Notes: generated from the sequence alone by a model not told the origin. 64,000 nucleotides of DNA from Clostridium massiliamazoniense (GCF_001403635.1 NZ_LN879468.1:1759501-1823500); one strand, 5' to 3'; counted from the first letter of the stretch, positions 7,627 to 16,307 are shown. Numbers and translations: made by a program.

Positions 7627-9744
7627 TTATACATTTTTATAACTTTTTTCATGACTTCCACTATGAGAAATTCTATCTGCTCTTTCCTCATACTTTCCTG
7701 GTCCAAATCTTTCATCAAGACTTAAATAACCGGTAACCCTTGATACTCCTTGTATATCTGTTGAACCACATTCTGTACATTTCATTTCTTTTTGATGTAA
7801 TTGTGTTCCACAATTCTTACAATATCTTATATGGAAATTTACCCCCATATAACTTATATTAGTATTCTTGTACGCATAATTTAATATATCCATTATAACT
7901 TCTCCACTAGGAGTATCATCAACTTCTATATAACTTATATGTCCTGCATTACATAAATTATGATAAGGTGCTTCAATATCAATTTTATCTTTTATTGATA
8001 TTGGATAATTAACAGGAATATGAAAACTATTAGTATAATAATCCTTATCTGTAACTCCTTTTATAACTCCAAAGGCTTTCTTATCTTGTTTTATAAATTT
8101 ACCTGATAAACCTTCTGCTGGTGTTGCATAACAGCTCCAATTCAATCTATCTTCTTCAGTACATCTATCACAATAAGCTCTTATATATTGAATTATTTCA
8201 ATACCTAATGCTCTCACTTCTTTATCTTCCCCATGATGTTTTCCTGTTAAAGCTATTAGCGCTTCTGCAAGACCAATAAATCCAATTCCCCATGTTCCTT
8301 GTTTTAAAATATTCTCTATACTATCATCAGGACCTAACCCTTCTGAACCTTTCATAAGACCTTGACCAGCAACAAATGGTAAATCCTTCACCTTAAGATT
8401 TTTCAATACTGAATATCTGTGTAATAAGGATTCTCTAGTTGTGCTTAGTCTATCCTGTAATAAACTGAAGAACTCTTCTTTATTTCCTTTAGCTAATATT
8501 CCTATTCTAGGTAAGTTAATAGTAGCTGGAGCTATATTTCCCCTACCTTTGCATCCAGGTTCCCCATTAATATTTTTCATAAGATATGTTCTACATCCCA
8601 TTGTTGCAGGCATATAACCTTGGTCATAATAATATTTATTAAAGTCAGCATCTATATTCATAAAAGTAGGATTCATTCTTCTTGAAGCTACTCTACAAGC
8701 TAATTTATATAAATAGTAATAAGGATCTGATTCTTCTCTATTAACCCCTTCTTTAACTCTAAATATTATATTTGGGAAAATAGGTTGCTCTCCCTTTCCT
8801 AATCCCTTTTCAAACTCTTCAAGGAATATTTCACAAACTAAAGCTGCATCGCTATTAGTTGGTATACCTAAATTAATAGATGAAAATGGAACTTGTGAAC
8901 CTGCTCTTGAATGCATTGTATTTAGATTATATATAACACCTTGCATAGCTTGGTGTATTCTTTCTCTTAATTTTTTCTCTACTAACTCTTCTAATTTTTC
9001 ATCTGATATTCCTAACTCTTCATACTCAACTCTAATTTCCTCTCTTGTCGGCTCTACAAAAACAGATAAATCATTATCATAATCAGCATGAGATTGTCCT
9101 CCAAACATATCATTCTGTGTTGCTTGAAGAAGTATACATGATAACTCTGCTGCAGTCTCTATTCTTCTTGGCTTATTTATTGTTCCATAACCAGTATTAA
9201 AGCCTCTTTCTAAAATCTCTCTTGTTGGTATATGAAGACAATTAGTAGTTAAATTATAAGAATCTAAATCATGAAAATATATATCTCCATTTTCATGACA
9301 CTTCGCTAAGTGCTTTGGCATATTAGCTAGATTGTGCCACTTATTTGATTCTGAAGCAATTCTTAATAATTTTGATGAAAAATTATTTCCTACGTTAGCA
9401 TTATCTCTATCAGTTTCAACACCTATTTTTCCTATAGCTTTCATTAAATCTGATTTTATTTCTCTTACCCTTGTACGTTCATTTCTATAATTAGCATAAT
9501 TAACTGCTATATCTCTATATCCAGTATCTTTTAATCCTTTCTCAACGAAATTTTGGATTTCTTCAACTGATATTTTTTCTTTTTGTGTTTCCTCTATATA
9601 ACAAATTACTTTTTGAGTTATTTCTAAAATTTCGCTTAGTTTAAATTCTTTCCCTAGCTCTTGAGATGACCTTTTGATGGCATTAGCTATTTTTTCTGAA
9701 TTAAACTTAACTTCTCTTCCATCCCTTTTCACAACATATAGCAT
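7627..9744 (-). CDS. nrdD: Anaerobic (class III) ribonucleoside-triphosphate reductase
   Basis: This 705-aa enzyme makes deoxyribonucleotides without oxygen using a glycyl radical. The start at 9744 follows GGAGGGAAC; a 17-codon upstream extension lacks a ribosome-binding site. An N-terminal ATP-cone (LYVVKRDGREVKF, about residues 2-90) provides allosteric control. A zinc site is visible near the C-terminus (CKNCG and CTECG), and RVTGYL carries the radical Gly at about residue 672. The activating enzyme gene nrdG, commonly adjacent, is absent here: the next gene downstream is add behind its own terminator and riboswitch. A palindrome at 9761-9776 between the -10 box and the ribosome-binding site resembles an NrdR box, suggesting repression by NrdR. 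Confidence 0.95.
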   Translation of the reverse strand: MLYVVKRDGREVKFNSEKIANAIKRSSQELGKEFKLSEILEITQKVICYIEETQKEKISVEEIQNFVEKGLKDTGYRDIAVNYANYRNERTRVREIKSDLMKAIGKIGVETDRDNANVGNNFSSKLLRIASESNKWHNLANMPKHLAKCHENGDIYFHDLDSYNLTTNCLHIPTREILERGFNTGYGTINKPRRIETAAELSCILLQATQNDMFGGQSHADYDNDLSVFVEPTREEIRVEYEELGISDEKLEELVEKKLRERIHQAMQGVIYNLNTMHSRAGSQVPFSSINLGIPTNSDAALVCEIFLEEFEKGLGKGEQPIFPNIIFRVKEGVNREESDPYYYLYKLACRVASRRMNPTFMNIDADFNKYYYDQGYMPATMGCRTYLMKNINGEPGCKGRGNIAPATINLPRIGILAKGNKEEFFSLLQDRLSTTRESLLHRYSVLKNLKVKDLPFVAGQGLMKGSEGLGPDDSIENILKQGTWGIGFIGLAEALIALTGKHHGEDKEVRALGIEIIQYIRAYCDRCTEEDRLNWSCYATPAEGLSGKFIKQDKKAFGVIKGVTDKDYYTNSFHIPVNYPISIKDKIDIEAPYHNLCNAGHISYIEVDDTPSGEVIMDILNYAYKNTNISYMGVNFHIRYCKNCGTQLHQKEMKCTECGSTDIQGVSRVTGYLSLDERFGPGKYEERADRISHSGSHEKSYKNV

Positions 9745-9760
9745 TTTGTTCCCTCCATCT

Positions 9761-9776
9761 ATACAATATCTTGTAT
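9761..9776 (-). promoter_or_regulatory. Putative NrdR box in nrdD leader
   Basis: ATACAATATCTTGTAT is a near-perfect palindrome that fits the NrdR consensus ACACWATATNTWGTGT at most positions. It lies about 15 nt beyond a TATAAT at 9795-9800 (minus strand) and 17 nt before the nrdD start. Only one box was found, while NrdR sites usually come in pairs. Confidence 0.55.
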
Positions 9777-9961
9777 CACATTTACCATTTATCAATTATA
9801 GCTCAATAAAAGAGTAATTACTAATTTTAAATTTTCCTCCTTTTTTTAAAAACTAAATTTATATCTTAATTCCTCTTGAATTTAAACAATTATTCCATTT
9901 ATCTTAGGTTGACAAAAAACATTTTATGTATTTTTTTACTTTTATAGAAAATTATAATAAT

Positions 9962-9990
9962 TTGACATAATTAACTCATTAATCTAAAAT
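9962..9990 (+). promoter_or_regulatory. Sigma-A promoter of TSUP gene
   Basis: TTGACA (9962-9967) and TAAAAT (9985-9990) are separated by exactly 17 nt, pointing at the transporter gene that starts at 10046. Confidence 0.75.
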
Positions 9991-9999
9991 TTAAGTTAT

Positions 10000-10014
10000 T
10001 GCAAATGATTTGCA
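10000..10014 (+). promoter_or_regulatory. Palindromic operator candidate
   Basis: TGCAAATGATTTGCA is a perfect 7-1-7 palindrome placed about ten bases after the -10 box, in the initially transcribed region, a typical repressor position. The ATGATTTGCA half is reminiscent of Fur-family sites, but the regulator is not identified. Confidence 0.5.
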
Positions 10015-10045
10015 TTTATTTTTTTATACTTAAGAGGAGTTCTTT

Positions 10046-10780
10046 ATGATTTACTTTTTAATAGCATTAGTAGCTTGTTCTATAGGGAGTTTTGTTGGTC
10101 TTGGTGGGGATTTAATGATTATACCTTGCCTACTTTCTTTAGGTATACCTAAAGAACTTATTTCTATAAATACTGACTTAACAATGTTTTTTATGTCCCT
10201 ATTATCTACATATATTTATTTAAGAAGAAAGCAAGGAAACTTTAAAACTGCAATTCTTATGGCAATAGGAATAATCCCTGGTGCCTCCTTAGGAGTCTTT
10301 TTAAATAGTACTATTACAATACCTATGTTTAAGATATTTTTTATATGCTTAATAGTTATCCTTATGGTAATGGTAGTTTTAAAAAACAATTTAAATTCTC
10401 TTAAGCTCCCAACCATAACTAAACCTATTATAGGATTATTCATTGGTGTTATTTCTGGACTTTTTGGTATTGGTGGAGGTATAATTTTAATTCCTGTTTT
10501 ATTAATCTTTTATAACCTAAATCAAAAAGAAGCTGCTGCCACAACCATGTATTTAGTATTCATAAGTAGCATAGTCACCGTTAGTAGCTATTATTTAAGA
10601 GGTTTTACAGATATTCATTATGCTTTTTACATGATACCAGGAGCATTAATAGGCTCTAGAATAGGGACATACTTTAATAAAACAGCTAGTAATAAATCAA
10701 TTTCAATAATATTTAACTTAATATTACTAGGTATATTCTTAAAAGAAGTAACCCCCTTTATATTCAGTTTCATTAAATAA
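10046..10780 (+). CDS. TSUP family membrane transporter
   Basis: This 244-aa polytopic membrane protein belongs to the TauE/SafE (DUF81) family, whose members move sulfite, sulfoacetate, thiosulfate or related anions. The family's internal duplication is visible: FVGLGGDLMIIPCLLSLG near residue 17 and GLFGIGGGIILIPVLL near residue 138, each followed by hydrophobic segments (about eight in all). The first repeat has GLGGD in place of the usual GxGGG. AAGAGGAG precedes the ATG. The gene is monocistronic, between a consensus promoter with operator-like palindrome and a strong terminator. The substrate cannot be deduced. Confidence 0.88.
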   Translation: MIYFLIALVACSIGSFVGLGGDLMIIPCLLSLGIPKELISINTDLTMFFMSLLSTYIYLRRKQGNFKTAILMAIGIIPGASLGVFLNSTITIPMFKIFFICLIVILMVMVVLKNNLNSLKLPTITKPIIGLFIGVISGLFGIGGGIILIPVLLIFYNLNQKEAAATTMYLVFISSIVTVSSYYLRGFTDIHYAFYMIPGALIGSRIGTYFNKTASNKSISIIFNLILLGIFLKEVTPFIFSFIK

Positions 10781-10789
10781 AATATATTA

Positions 10790-10826
10790 AAAAATTACTT
10801 TCATCTTTTTTTGAAAGTAATTTTTT
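10790..10826 (+). terminator. Terminator of TSUP gene
   Basis: Arms AAAAATTACTTTCA (10790-10803) and TGAAAGTAATTTTT (from 10812) form a hairpin that merges into a T-run. Confidence 0.85.
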
Positions 10827-10964
10827 CTTTATTTATTAATTTCTATTCATAAAAATTAAAGGATTATAAACATTATCACTATTGATATAGTTTATTACTG
10901 TATTATATAATTTAGTTATAAATATAACTAAATATGGGTAAATATTGAATAGGGGGATAAATTT

Positions 10965-11810
10965 ATGCAGAAAATAGCAATCATAACAGATAGCTCCTGT
11001 GATTTAAGTACAGAGGATAGAGAGAAATACGGTATCTTTTCATTACCATTAAGGATTATATATAAAGATAGAGAATATTTAGACTACGTTAACATTACAC
11101 CACAAGAAATTTACGATAACTTTGAAAATGAAATTCCCACTACATCATTACCTTGTAGTGAATATATAAATACACTCTTTGATAAACTTGAAAATGAAGG
11201 TTACACCCATGTAATAGGTGTATTTATGTCTCAAGCTTTATCAGGAACATTTAATGCTGTAAGACTACAACTAGAAGAAAGAACAAAATTTAAATATCAC
11301 TTATTTGATAGTAAAACAGTTGGCCATCCTCTAGGTCTTATGACTGTAAAGTGTTGTGATTTAATTAAAGAAGGAAAGAATTTTGATGAAATAGTTGCCC
11401 TACTTCCTAAAATTAGAGAAAATACTTATGGATATTTTACAGTAAATACTTTAGAATATTTAAAAGCTGGTGGAAGAATAGGAAGAGTTGCAGGTACAAT
11501 AGGAGATATGCTTAATTTGAAACCTATAATAACTGTTGATGAAGAAGGTTCTTATGTCACAGCAGCTAAAGCTAGGGGTCGAAAAAAAGCTTTAAAAGGT
11601 ATTTCAGATATTGCAAAAAAAATCATTGATGAATCTCCTTGCGAACTCCATATACTTCAAGGTGATGCCTTAGAAGAAGCGACAGCAATATACGAAAATC
11701 TAAAAACTCATCCTAATGTAAAGAAAATAAGTATAGAACATATAGGTGCTGCTGTAGGAGTTCATACAGGACCTAAATTAATAGGTTTTTCATTATTAAA
11801 AGAATTTTAA
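10965..11810 (+). CDS. DegV family fatty-acid-binding protein
   Basis: This 281-aa cytosolic protein is of the DegV (FakB-like) family, which binds one fatty acid; in staphylococci the partner kinase FakA phosphorylates it for phospholipid synthesis. The family start IITDSSCDLS (residues 5-14), the ligand-proximal TTSLPCSEY and the SGT motif (QALSGTF) are present, and the C-terminal domain ends with GPKLIGFSLL. AGGGGGGATAA precedes the ATG. No FakA-like kinase gene is adjacent. It is followed after only 17 nt by a PadR-type regulator, so the two are probably co-transcribed. Confidence 0.9.
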   Translation: MQKIAIITDSSCDLSTEDREKYGIFSLPLRIIYKDREYLDYVNITPQEIYDNFENEIPTTSLPCSEYINTLFDKLENEGYTHVIGVFMSQALSGTFNAVRLQLEERTKFKYHLFDSKTVGHPLGLMTVKCCDLIKEGKNFDEIVALLPKIRENTYGYFTVNTLEYLKAGGRIGRVAGTIGDMLNLKPIITVDEEGSYVTAAKARGRKKALKGISDIAKKIIDESPCELHILQGDALEEATAIYENLKTHPNVKKISIEHIGAAVGVHTGPKLIGFSLLKEF

Positions 11811-11827
11811 CTTAAGAGAGGCTGACT

Positions 11828-12256
11828 ATGTATATAAATGCTGAAGAAAAAGAATTATATGAGAAATATAAAAGAGAAATAAAAAATTATAAGAAAGTAA
11901 AAAAAGAAAGTAATTCAGTAACTCAAGTTTTTACTAAAGGCTTATTACAAATATATGTATTATACATTCTTAGCCTAGGTCCTACCAACGGTAATGACAT
12001 TTCAAAAAAAATAGGCTATAAAACAAAAGGACTATGGCTTCCTAGTACTGGAGGTATATATCCTTTATTAAAAAAATTAGAAAAATCTCAGCTTATTGAA
12101 GGACACTGGGATGATCCTATTAAAAAATTTCAAAAAATATATACAATAACTGATGTTGGATTAAAAGAATTAGAAGAGAAAAAAACTTTACTTAAACCAC
12201 AAATGGAGAATTCCCTTGAGGTTTTTACTATAATTTTTGATGATTTATATAACTAA
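11828..12256 (+). CDS. PadR family transcriptional regulator
   Basis: This 142-aa protein has a winged-helix domain in its centre: LYILSLGPTNGNDISKKIG, then the PSTGGIYPLLKKLEKSQLI wing helix characteristic of PadR (PxxGTxYPxLxxLE). A lysine-rich helix (residues 1-40) precedes it, where most PadR proteins start directly with the domain. AAGAGAGG lies upstream. It is the second gene of a unit with the DegV protein. PadR proteins usually repress neighbouring or membrane-stress genes; its target is unknown, but autoregulation of this pair is plausible. Confidence 0.88.
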   Translation: MYINAEEKELYEKYKREIKNYKKVKKESNSVTQVFTKGLLQIYVLYILSLGPTNGNDISKKIGYKTKGLWLPSTGGIYPLLKKLEKSQLIEGHWDDPIKKFQKIYTITDVGLKELEEKKTLLKPQMENSLEVFTIIFDDLYN

Positions 12257-12259
12257 TAA

Positions 12260-12275
12260 CTGAAACTTAATTCAG
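12260..12275. repeat. Small hairpin motif CTGAA-N6-TTCAG
   Basis: CTGAAACTTAATTCAG lies just after the PadR stop. A related motif, CTGAGACTTAACTCAG, occurs at 56108-56123, where one base pair of the arms has changed from A-T to G-C. A partial version occurs at 18081-18095. Its role is unknown. Confidence 0.4.
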
Positions 12276-12284
12276 ATAAAAATA

Positions 12285-12313
12285 GGGCTATATCAACCTA
12301 ATTGATATAGCCC
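12285..12313. terminator. Bidirectional terminator between padR-like and ferredoxin genes
   Basis: GGGCTATATCAA (12285-12296) pairs with TTGATATAGCCC (12302-12313). Convergent genes end on both sides, and A/T tracts flank both arms. Confidence 0.8.
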
Positions 12314-12320
12314 TTATTAA

Positions 12321-12512
12321 TTATTCTTCTATACTTATTGCACCTACTGGACATTGTTCTGCTGCATCTCTTGCATCTGAATGCATGTCTGCTGGAACAT
12401 CACTTGTTATAGCTTCTGATTTTCCATCTTCTCCCATACTGAATACTCCTGGACATACTGATGTGCATAATTCACATCCAATACAAGTGTCTTTATCTAC
12501 CATTGCTTTCAT
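12321..12512 (-). CDS. Ferredoxin, single-cluster type (copy 1)
   Basis: This 63-aa electron carrier has a C10-x2-C13-x2-C16-x3-C20-P motif and an isolated C54 (EQCPVGAI). The first motif with the lone C-terminal Cys is the pattern of single [4Fe-4S] ferredoxins, where C20 usually does not ligate the cluster. It differs from the classic two-cluster clostridial ferredoxin of about 55 residues. The start follows AAGGAGGAATTAC. It sits 217 nt from a paralogue of 62 aa and has its own terminator. Likely partners are low-potential anaerobic oxidoreductases, none of which is adjacent. Confidence 0.92.
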   Translation of the reverse strand: MKAMVDKDTCIGCELCTSVCPGVFSMGEDGKSEAITSDVPADMHSDARDAAEQCPVGAISIEE

Positions 12513-12666
12513 TAGTAATTCCTCCTTAGAATGATTCTAGTAAAACTTTTTTGTCTTACTATATAATCTTAAATAGATTTATAAAATTTTCCATTTCTAA
12601 AAAAATACCACTAACTAAATCATTTATTAAATACTTTGAATAATTGAATTATATCAATATCTAAAA

Positions 12667-12703
12667 AAAATAGCAATAATATTTTACTATACCATTGCTA
12701 TTT
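12667..12703 (-). terminator. Terminator of ferredoxin copy 2
   Basis: AAAATAGCAAT (12667-12677) and ATTGCTATTTT (12693-12703) form a hairpin followed by a run of T on the minus strand, 27 nt past the stop. Confidence 0.75.
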
Positions 12704-12729
12704 TATACTTATAATATTAGACTATGCCA

Positions 12730-12918
12730 TTATTCAGTTACATGTATTGCATCTACTGGGCATTGTTCACCAGCTTCTCTTGTATCATCTTCCATTTCTG
12801 CTGGTATATCTGTTGTTGCATCTGATTTGCCTTCACCATCCATGCTAAATACTCCTGGACATATTGATACACATAATTCACATCCAATACAAGTATCCTT
12901 ATCTACAACTGCTCTCAT
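12730..12918 (-). CDS. Ferredoxin, single-cluster type (copy 2)
   Basis: This 62-aa paralogue of the ferredoxin at 12321 shares VDKDTCIGCELC, CPGVFSM and the isolated EQCPV-x-AI cysteine motif. The two differ mainly in the acidic central loop (residues 29-45), so they may have different redox partners. It has a separate ribosome-binding site (AAGAGGTGC) and terminator. The tandem arrangement points to local duplication. It should carry one [4Fe-4S] cluster. Confidence 0.92.
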   Translation of the reverse strand: MRAVVDKDTCIGCELCVSICPGVFSMDGEGKSDATTDIPAEMEDDTREAGEQCPVDAIHVTE

Positions 12919-13082
12919 AAAAGCACCTCTTTTCTAGAAAATATATGTAAAACTTCTAACTTAGTATAAACATCTTGATAAAAAAATATGTATTTATCTT
13001 TCTTTATTATTAGTTCTTTATCTCCATTGTATTTACTTGTAATACAAAATAATAAATCTATATAGTTAATTTTAAAAAAATA

Positions 13083-13116
13083 GTGGGGATGTATCTATAA
13101 TTTCATACATCCCCAC
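13083..13116 (-). terminator. Terminator of mrp-lgt operon
   Basis: GTGGGGATGTAT (13083-13094) pairs perfectly with ATACATCCCCAC (13105-13116). It belongs to the GGATGTATC terminator family of this window. Confidence 0.8.
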
Positions 13117-13164
13117 CTCTTTAAATTTAGTTACTTTAAATTAACTTTTCTTTATAAAATTTTA

Positions 13165-14022
13165 TTAATAAAGCGCACTAAACACCATTGAATATAATGG
13201 ACTTTCAAGAGAGTATTCTTCTGCCTTACCATTTTCTAAAGCTTCTGTTAACTCCAAATCTATTGGTAACTCTGCAATTAATGGTAATCCTAAATATTCA
13301 GCATGTTCCTCTGATGATTTCTTACTAAATACTTTCATTTTATTTCCACAATCACATTCTATGTAAGCCATGTTTTCTACAACACCTCTTACTTTAACTC
13401 CAACTTTTTCTGCCATGATTACTAGCTTCTTAACTATCATTGAAACCATATCTTGTGGTGTTGATACAACTACTAATTCTTTTACAGGATAACTTTGCAT
13501 AACTGTTAATGTTACATCACCTGTTCCTGGTGGCATATCTATTAATAAATAATCTAGTTCTCCCCAATTAGTTTGTTGATATAATTGGTTAAGAACACCT
13601 ATTATAACTGGACCTCTCCAAATAACAGGTTCTTCTTCTATTTCATTCACAAGATTTATAGACATTACCTTTATTCCAGTCTTACTTAATACTGGCTCAA
13701 ATTTCACATTTTGATTGTCTTCAACAGGAGTCATAATTGCTCTTTCTTCATGTATTCCAAAGAATCTTGGCATTGATGGTCCTGTTATATCTGCATCTAA
13801 TACGCCAACTTTATATCCTTGCTCTGCTAGTTGTGTTGCTAAAATCCCTGTTACAGTAGATTTTCCAACACCACCTTTTCCACTTATTACTCCAATTATA
13901 TTTTTTATATTTCCATACTTAGGTTGTAATTTTGTAAATACATCTGATGGACACTTTCCTTCACCATTCTCATTTACTGAACTACAACTTCCTTTACTTG
14001 GACAATTTGAACAATTTCCCAT
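13165..14022 (-). CDS. Mrp/Nbp35-type Fe-S carrier ATPase
   Basis: This 285-aa P-loop ATPase of the Mrp/NBP35 family receives and delivers iron-sulfur clusters. The deviant Walker A, GKGGVGKSTV, is at about residues 48-57, and IDMPPGTGD is present. The N-terminus carries four Cys (C4, C7, C13, C24) before the ATPase domain, a ferredoxin-like extension as in eukaryotic Nbp35. The C-terminal CxC (ECDCG) stands where many Mrp proteins have CPxC to bridge a dimer. AGGAGGAATAG precedes the ATG. It is last in a three-gene unit with lgt and a membrane-anchored protein, with 12 nt between it and the gene before. Confidence 0.92.
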   Translation of the reverse strand: MGNCSNCPSKGSCSSVNENGEGKCPSDVFTKLQPKYGNIKNIIGVISGKGGVGKSTVTGILATQLAEQGYKVGVLDADITGPSMPRFFGIHEERAIMTPVEDNQNVKFEPVLSKTGIKVMSINLVNEIEEEPVIWRGPVIIGVLNQLYQQTNWGELDYLLIDMPPGTGDVTLTVMQSYPVKELVVVSTPQDMVSMIVKKLVIMAEKVGVKVRGVVENMAYIECDCGNKMKVFSKKSSEEHAEYLGLPLIAELPIDLELTEALENGKAEEYSLESPLYSMVFSALY

Positions 14023-14034
14023 AGTCTATTCCTC

Positions 14035-14859
14035 CTAGCTATTCCAAGATTGTGGCATTTGATCATATACTTTAATATCCCAGCCTTGATCATAGTTTCC
14101 TTGAACATAATATGCCTTTTCAGTATTATCTTGTTGATCATTTATAGTTATTACTGTTTTAAATACTTTTGTATTAAATCCATAACACTTAACATTAACA
14201 ACAATATCAAAATCACTAGAATTATGATTTACTAATTGAATATTTGGAACTATTTTTCTAGCACTTAATAGAAAATCATTTATATCAGCTGATAATAAAA
14301 ACTTATTACATAAATAATCATTAGCTAAGTTTACTCCAACAGTACGCTTATCAGCTGTTAATGTTGGTTCTGCTTTCTTTAAAACATCTAATATTGAATC
14401 ATAATAAATCACATTAAAGTCTCTAGGTTGTTGTATAAAAGTTAAATTCTGTATAATGCTTGTATCTAACCTTCTTGATAAATGAAAATATTCATTCCCT
14501 CTATAGAAGTTACCATTATCACCATCAACAACATAATCATATGTTTGACTTTCTGTCCCCTCTGAAATTGTTACAATATAGTCTGGTGAAAGAGTGCTTT
14601 TTTCTTTAACTACTTTTGCTGATGATAACATCTTATAGATGTTTTGAATCTCACTTGGTTGAGTTACAAGGATTTTAAAACTAGGATCTCTTACACTTTG
14701 TATTGAAACCTCACTAACCCTATTTTGAGTGAAAAAGTTAAAATAATTATTCTTTAAACCAAGTTTAATAGCAATTTGATTTTTGTAGGTAAAACCAAAA
14801 AAGGCTGCTATAATAATTATTATAACTATAACTGGGAATAAAATCTTTTTTATACTCAC
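14035..14859 (-). CDS. Unknown membrane-anchored protein
   Basis: I do not recognise this 274-aa protein. An N-terminal hydrophobic helix (about residues 4-24, after MSIKK) without a lipobox Cys suggests a signal anchor, with the remainder outside the cell. The extracellular part looks beta-rich, with VSIQSVRDPSFKILV and several Tyr/Asp-rich strands, and carries no catalytic motif I can identify. It begins 3 nt after the lgt stop and ends 12 nt before the Mrp gene, so the three are surely co-transcribed. The neighbourhood hints at a cell-envelope role, but that is inference only. Confidence 0.75.
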   Translation of the reverse strand: MSIKKILFPVIVIIIIIAAFFGFTYKNQIAIKLGLKNNYFNFFTQNRVSEVSIQSVRDPSFKILVTQPSEIQNIYKMLSSAKVVKEKSTLSPDYIVTISEGTESQTYDYVVDGDNGNFYRGNEYFHLSRRLDTSIIQNLTFIQQPRDFNVIYYDSILDVLKKAEPTLTADKRTVGVNLANDYLCNKFLLSADINDFLLSARKIVPNIQLVNHNSSDFDIVVNVKCYGFNTKVFKTVITINDQQDNTEKAYYVQGNYDQGWDIKVYDQMPQSWNS

Positions 14860-14862
14860 TGC

Positions 14863-15627
14863 TTAGTTCTCCCTTTTTCTCTGTCTTTGTTTTAATATAA
14901 TAGTTCCACCTATTAATATAAAGATTGATATAAATTGAGATGTACTCAAAATTCCAACCTCACCTCTTGGATCATTTCTCAAAAATTCAACTAATATCCT
15001 TCCTATACTATATATAATTAAATATAATGAAAAAACTTCGCCCTTTACTCTTGCTCTATTTTTCCCATACCATAGTAAAAATATTGCCAGTAGAAAATCA
15101 AATATAGCAGAATACAATTGTGTAGGATGAAGATGTAATCCTGCTGGAGCTAATGACCCTTCTGGAAATACCAAATATAATGGTCCATTAGTTACTCCTC
15201 CATAACAACATCCTGCTAATAAGCATCCTATTCTTCCAAATCCTTGACCTAAGGCAACTGCTGGTGCTATAAAATCAAATATTTCAAGAGCATTCCACTT
15301 CTCTTTTCGACAATAAAGATATACTACTAATATACCTGCTATTATGGCTCCATAAATTACAAAACCGTAACCAAAATTCTCTATAATTTCCTTTGGATTT
15401 TTAATTGTATATTTAAAATTCGTTAGTATATAAAGAATTTTGCCTCCTAAAACTCCTGAAATTATACTTATAAAAATCATATTATAAGCTTTATCTTCGT
15501 CGTATCCTTTACTTTTCATCTTTCTAATAAAAAGCATTATAGCAAGTAATATTCCTATGGCTATCATGAATCCATAACCATAAACTTTAAATCCTAAAAT
15601 GTCAAAAAGGATTGGTTTCATGGACAC
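14863..15627 (-). CDS. lgt: Prolipoprotein diacylglyceryl transferase
   Basis: This 254-aa integral membrane enzyme transfers diacylglycerol from phosphatidylglycerol to the lipobox Cys of prolipoproteins. Visible motifs are YGFMIAIGI near residue 18, the YGAIIAG helix, GRIGCLLAGCCYGG (the Lgt signature region, here with Cys residues in place of GNFxN), HPTQLYSA and SIGRILVEFLR. About seven membrane helices are present. The GCLLAGCCYG version marks a Firmicute subgroup distinct from the E. coli form. It opens a three-gene operon, and AGGAGGTGTCC precedes the start. Confidence 0.92.
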   Translation of the reverse strand: MSMKPILFDILGFKVYGYGFMIAIGILLAIMLFIRKMKSKGYDEDKAYNMIFISIISGVLGGKILYILTNFKYTIKNPKEIIENFGYGFVIYGAIIAGILVVYLYCRKEKWNALEIFDFIAPAVALGQGFGRIGCLLAGCCYGGVTNGPLYLVFPEGSLAPAGLHLHPTQLYSAIFDFLLAIFLLWYGKNRARVKGEVFSLYLIIYSIGRILVEFLRNDPRGEVGILSTSQFISIFILIGGTIILKQRQRKREN

Positions 15628-15660
15628 CTCCTGCTTATAAACTATCTTTATATTAATAAA

Positions 15661-15682
15661 GAGAAGCCTCTTTTAGCTTCTC
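15661..15682 (-). terminator. Terminator of 191-aa gene
   Basis: GAGAAGC (15661-15667) and GCTTCTC (15676-15682) form a hairpin with a T-rich tail on the minus strand. It separates the upstream gene from lgt. Confidence 0.65.
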
Positions 15683-15731
15683 TCTATCCCAAATTAAATT
15701 ATAATACTTATATTTTCTTAAATCAAACCTT

Positions 15732-16307
15732 TTATGCCCTTCTTTGAAAACTATCTAAAACGATTCTATATATTGTTTCATAATTCTCTTTATACTTATC
15801 CTTCCCTGAAGAAAAAGAAACTTTTAATATAGCCTCTTCTTCATTTAGCTTTGCATAATAAGTTTTTGTTTCATAAACTCTCCCTATAGATGTCTTTTCT
15901 TCATATACAACCTTTTTAACTGTTTTATCCCCTATTTTATCGTCTAAACTCTTAACATCTTTTATATTAGCTTCTTTTAATATGTTAATATCAGAACTCA
16001 CTATGTCATCCAATGAAGAAGATGTTTTTATTATTTGTACATCTCCATTTATCCCCATCTCTTCTCCATAAAATTTATTATTGTACGCTATATATTCACC
16101 TGGATATGAAATTTCCTTACAAGCCCAATTATCAGGTAATTCATATGTTATTTGACCCTCCAATGCCTTATAGGTTAACATACTTTCAATATTATTACTA
16201 ATCAATGCTACATCTTTTATTTTCCCATTAAAAAATTTTTCTCCTACAACCATAACCATCATAAGACATATTAAAATGCTAGTTACCCCCAGTTGTTTTC
16301 TATTCAA
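15732..16307 (-). CDS. Unknown secreted or membrane-anchored protein (191 aa)
   Basis: This protein starts with MNRKQLG followed by a hydrophobic helix (about residues 8-22) and no lipobox, which indicates a signal anchor or cleavable signal. The rest is a soluble domain with YELPDNWACKEISYPGEYIAY, alternating strands and a charged C-terminal helix. The LPDNW-x-n-Y-G pattern recalls PsbP-like folds that bind lipoprotein or membrane partners, but I cannot confirm this. GAAGGTGAGGA precedes the ATG. It has its own terminator, so it is probably a single-gene unit. Confidence 0.7.
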   Translation of the reverse strand: MNRKQLGVTSILICLMMVMVVGEKFFNGKIKDVALISNNIESMLTYKALEGQITYELPDNWACKEISYPGEYIAYNNKFYGEEMGINGDVQIIKTSSSLDDIVSSDINILKEANIKDVKSLDDKIGDKTVKKVVYEEKTSIGRVYETKTYYAKLNEEEAILKVSFSSGKDKYKENYETIYRIVLDSFQRRA

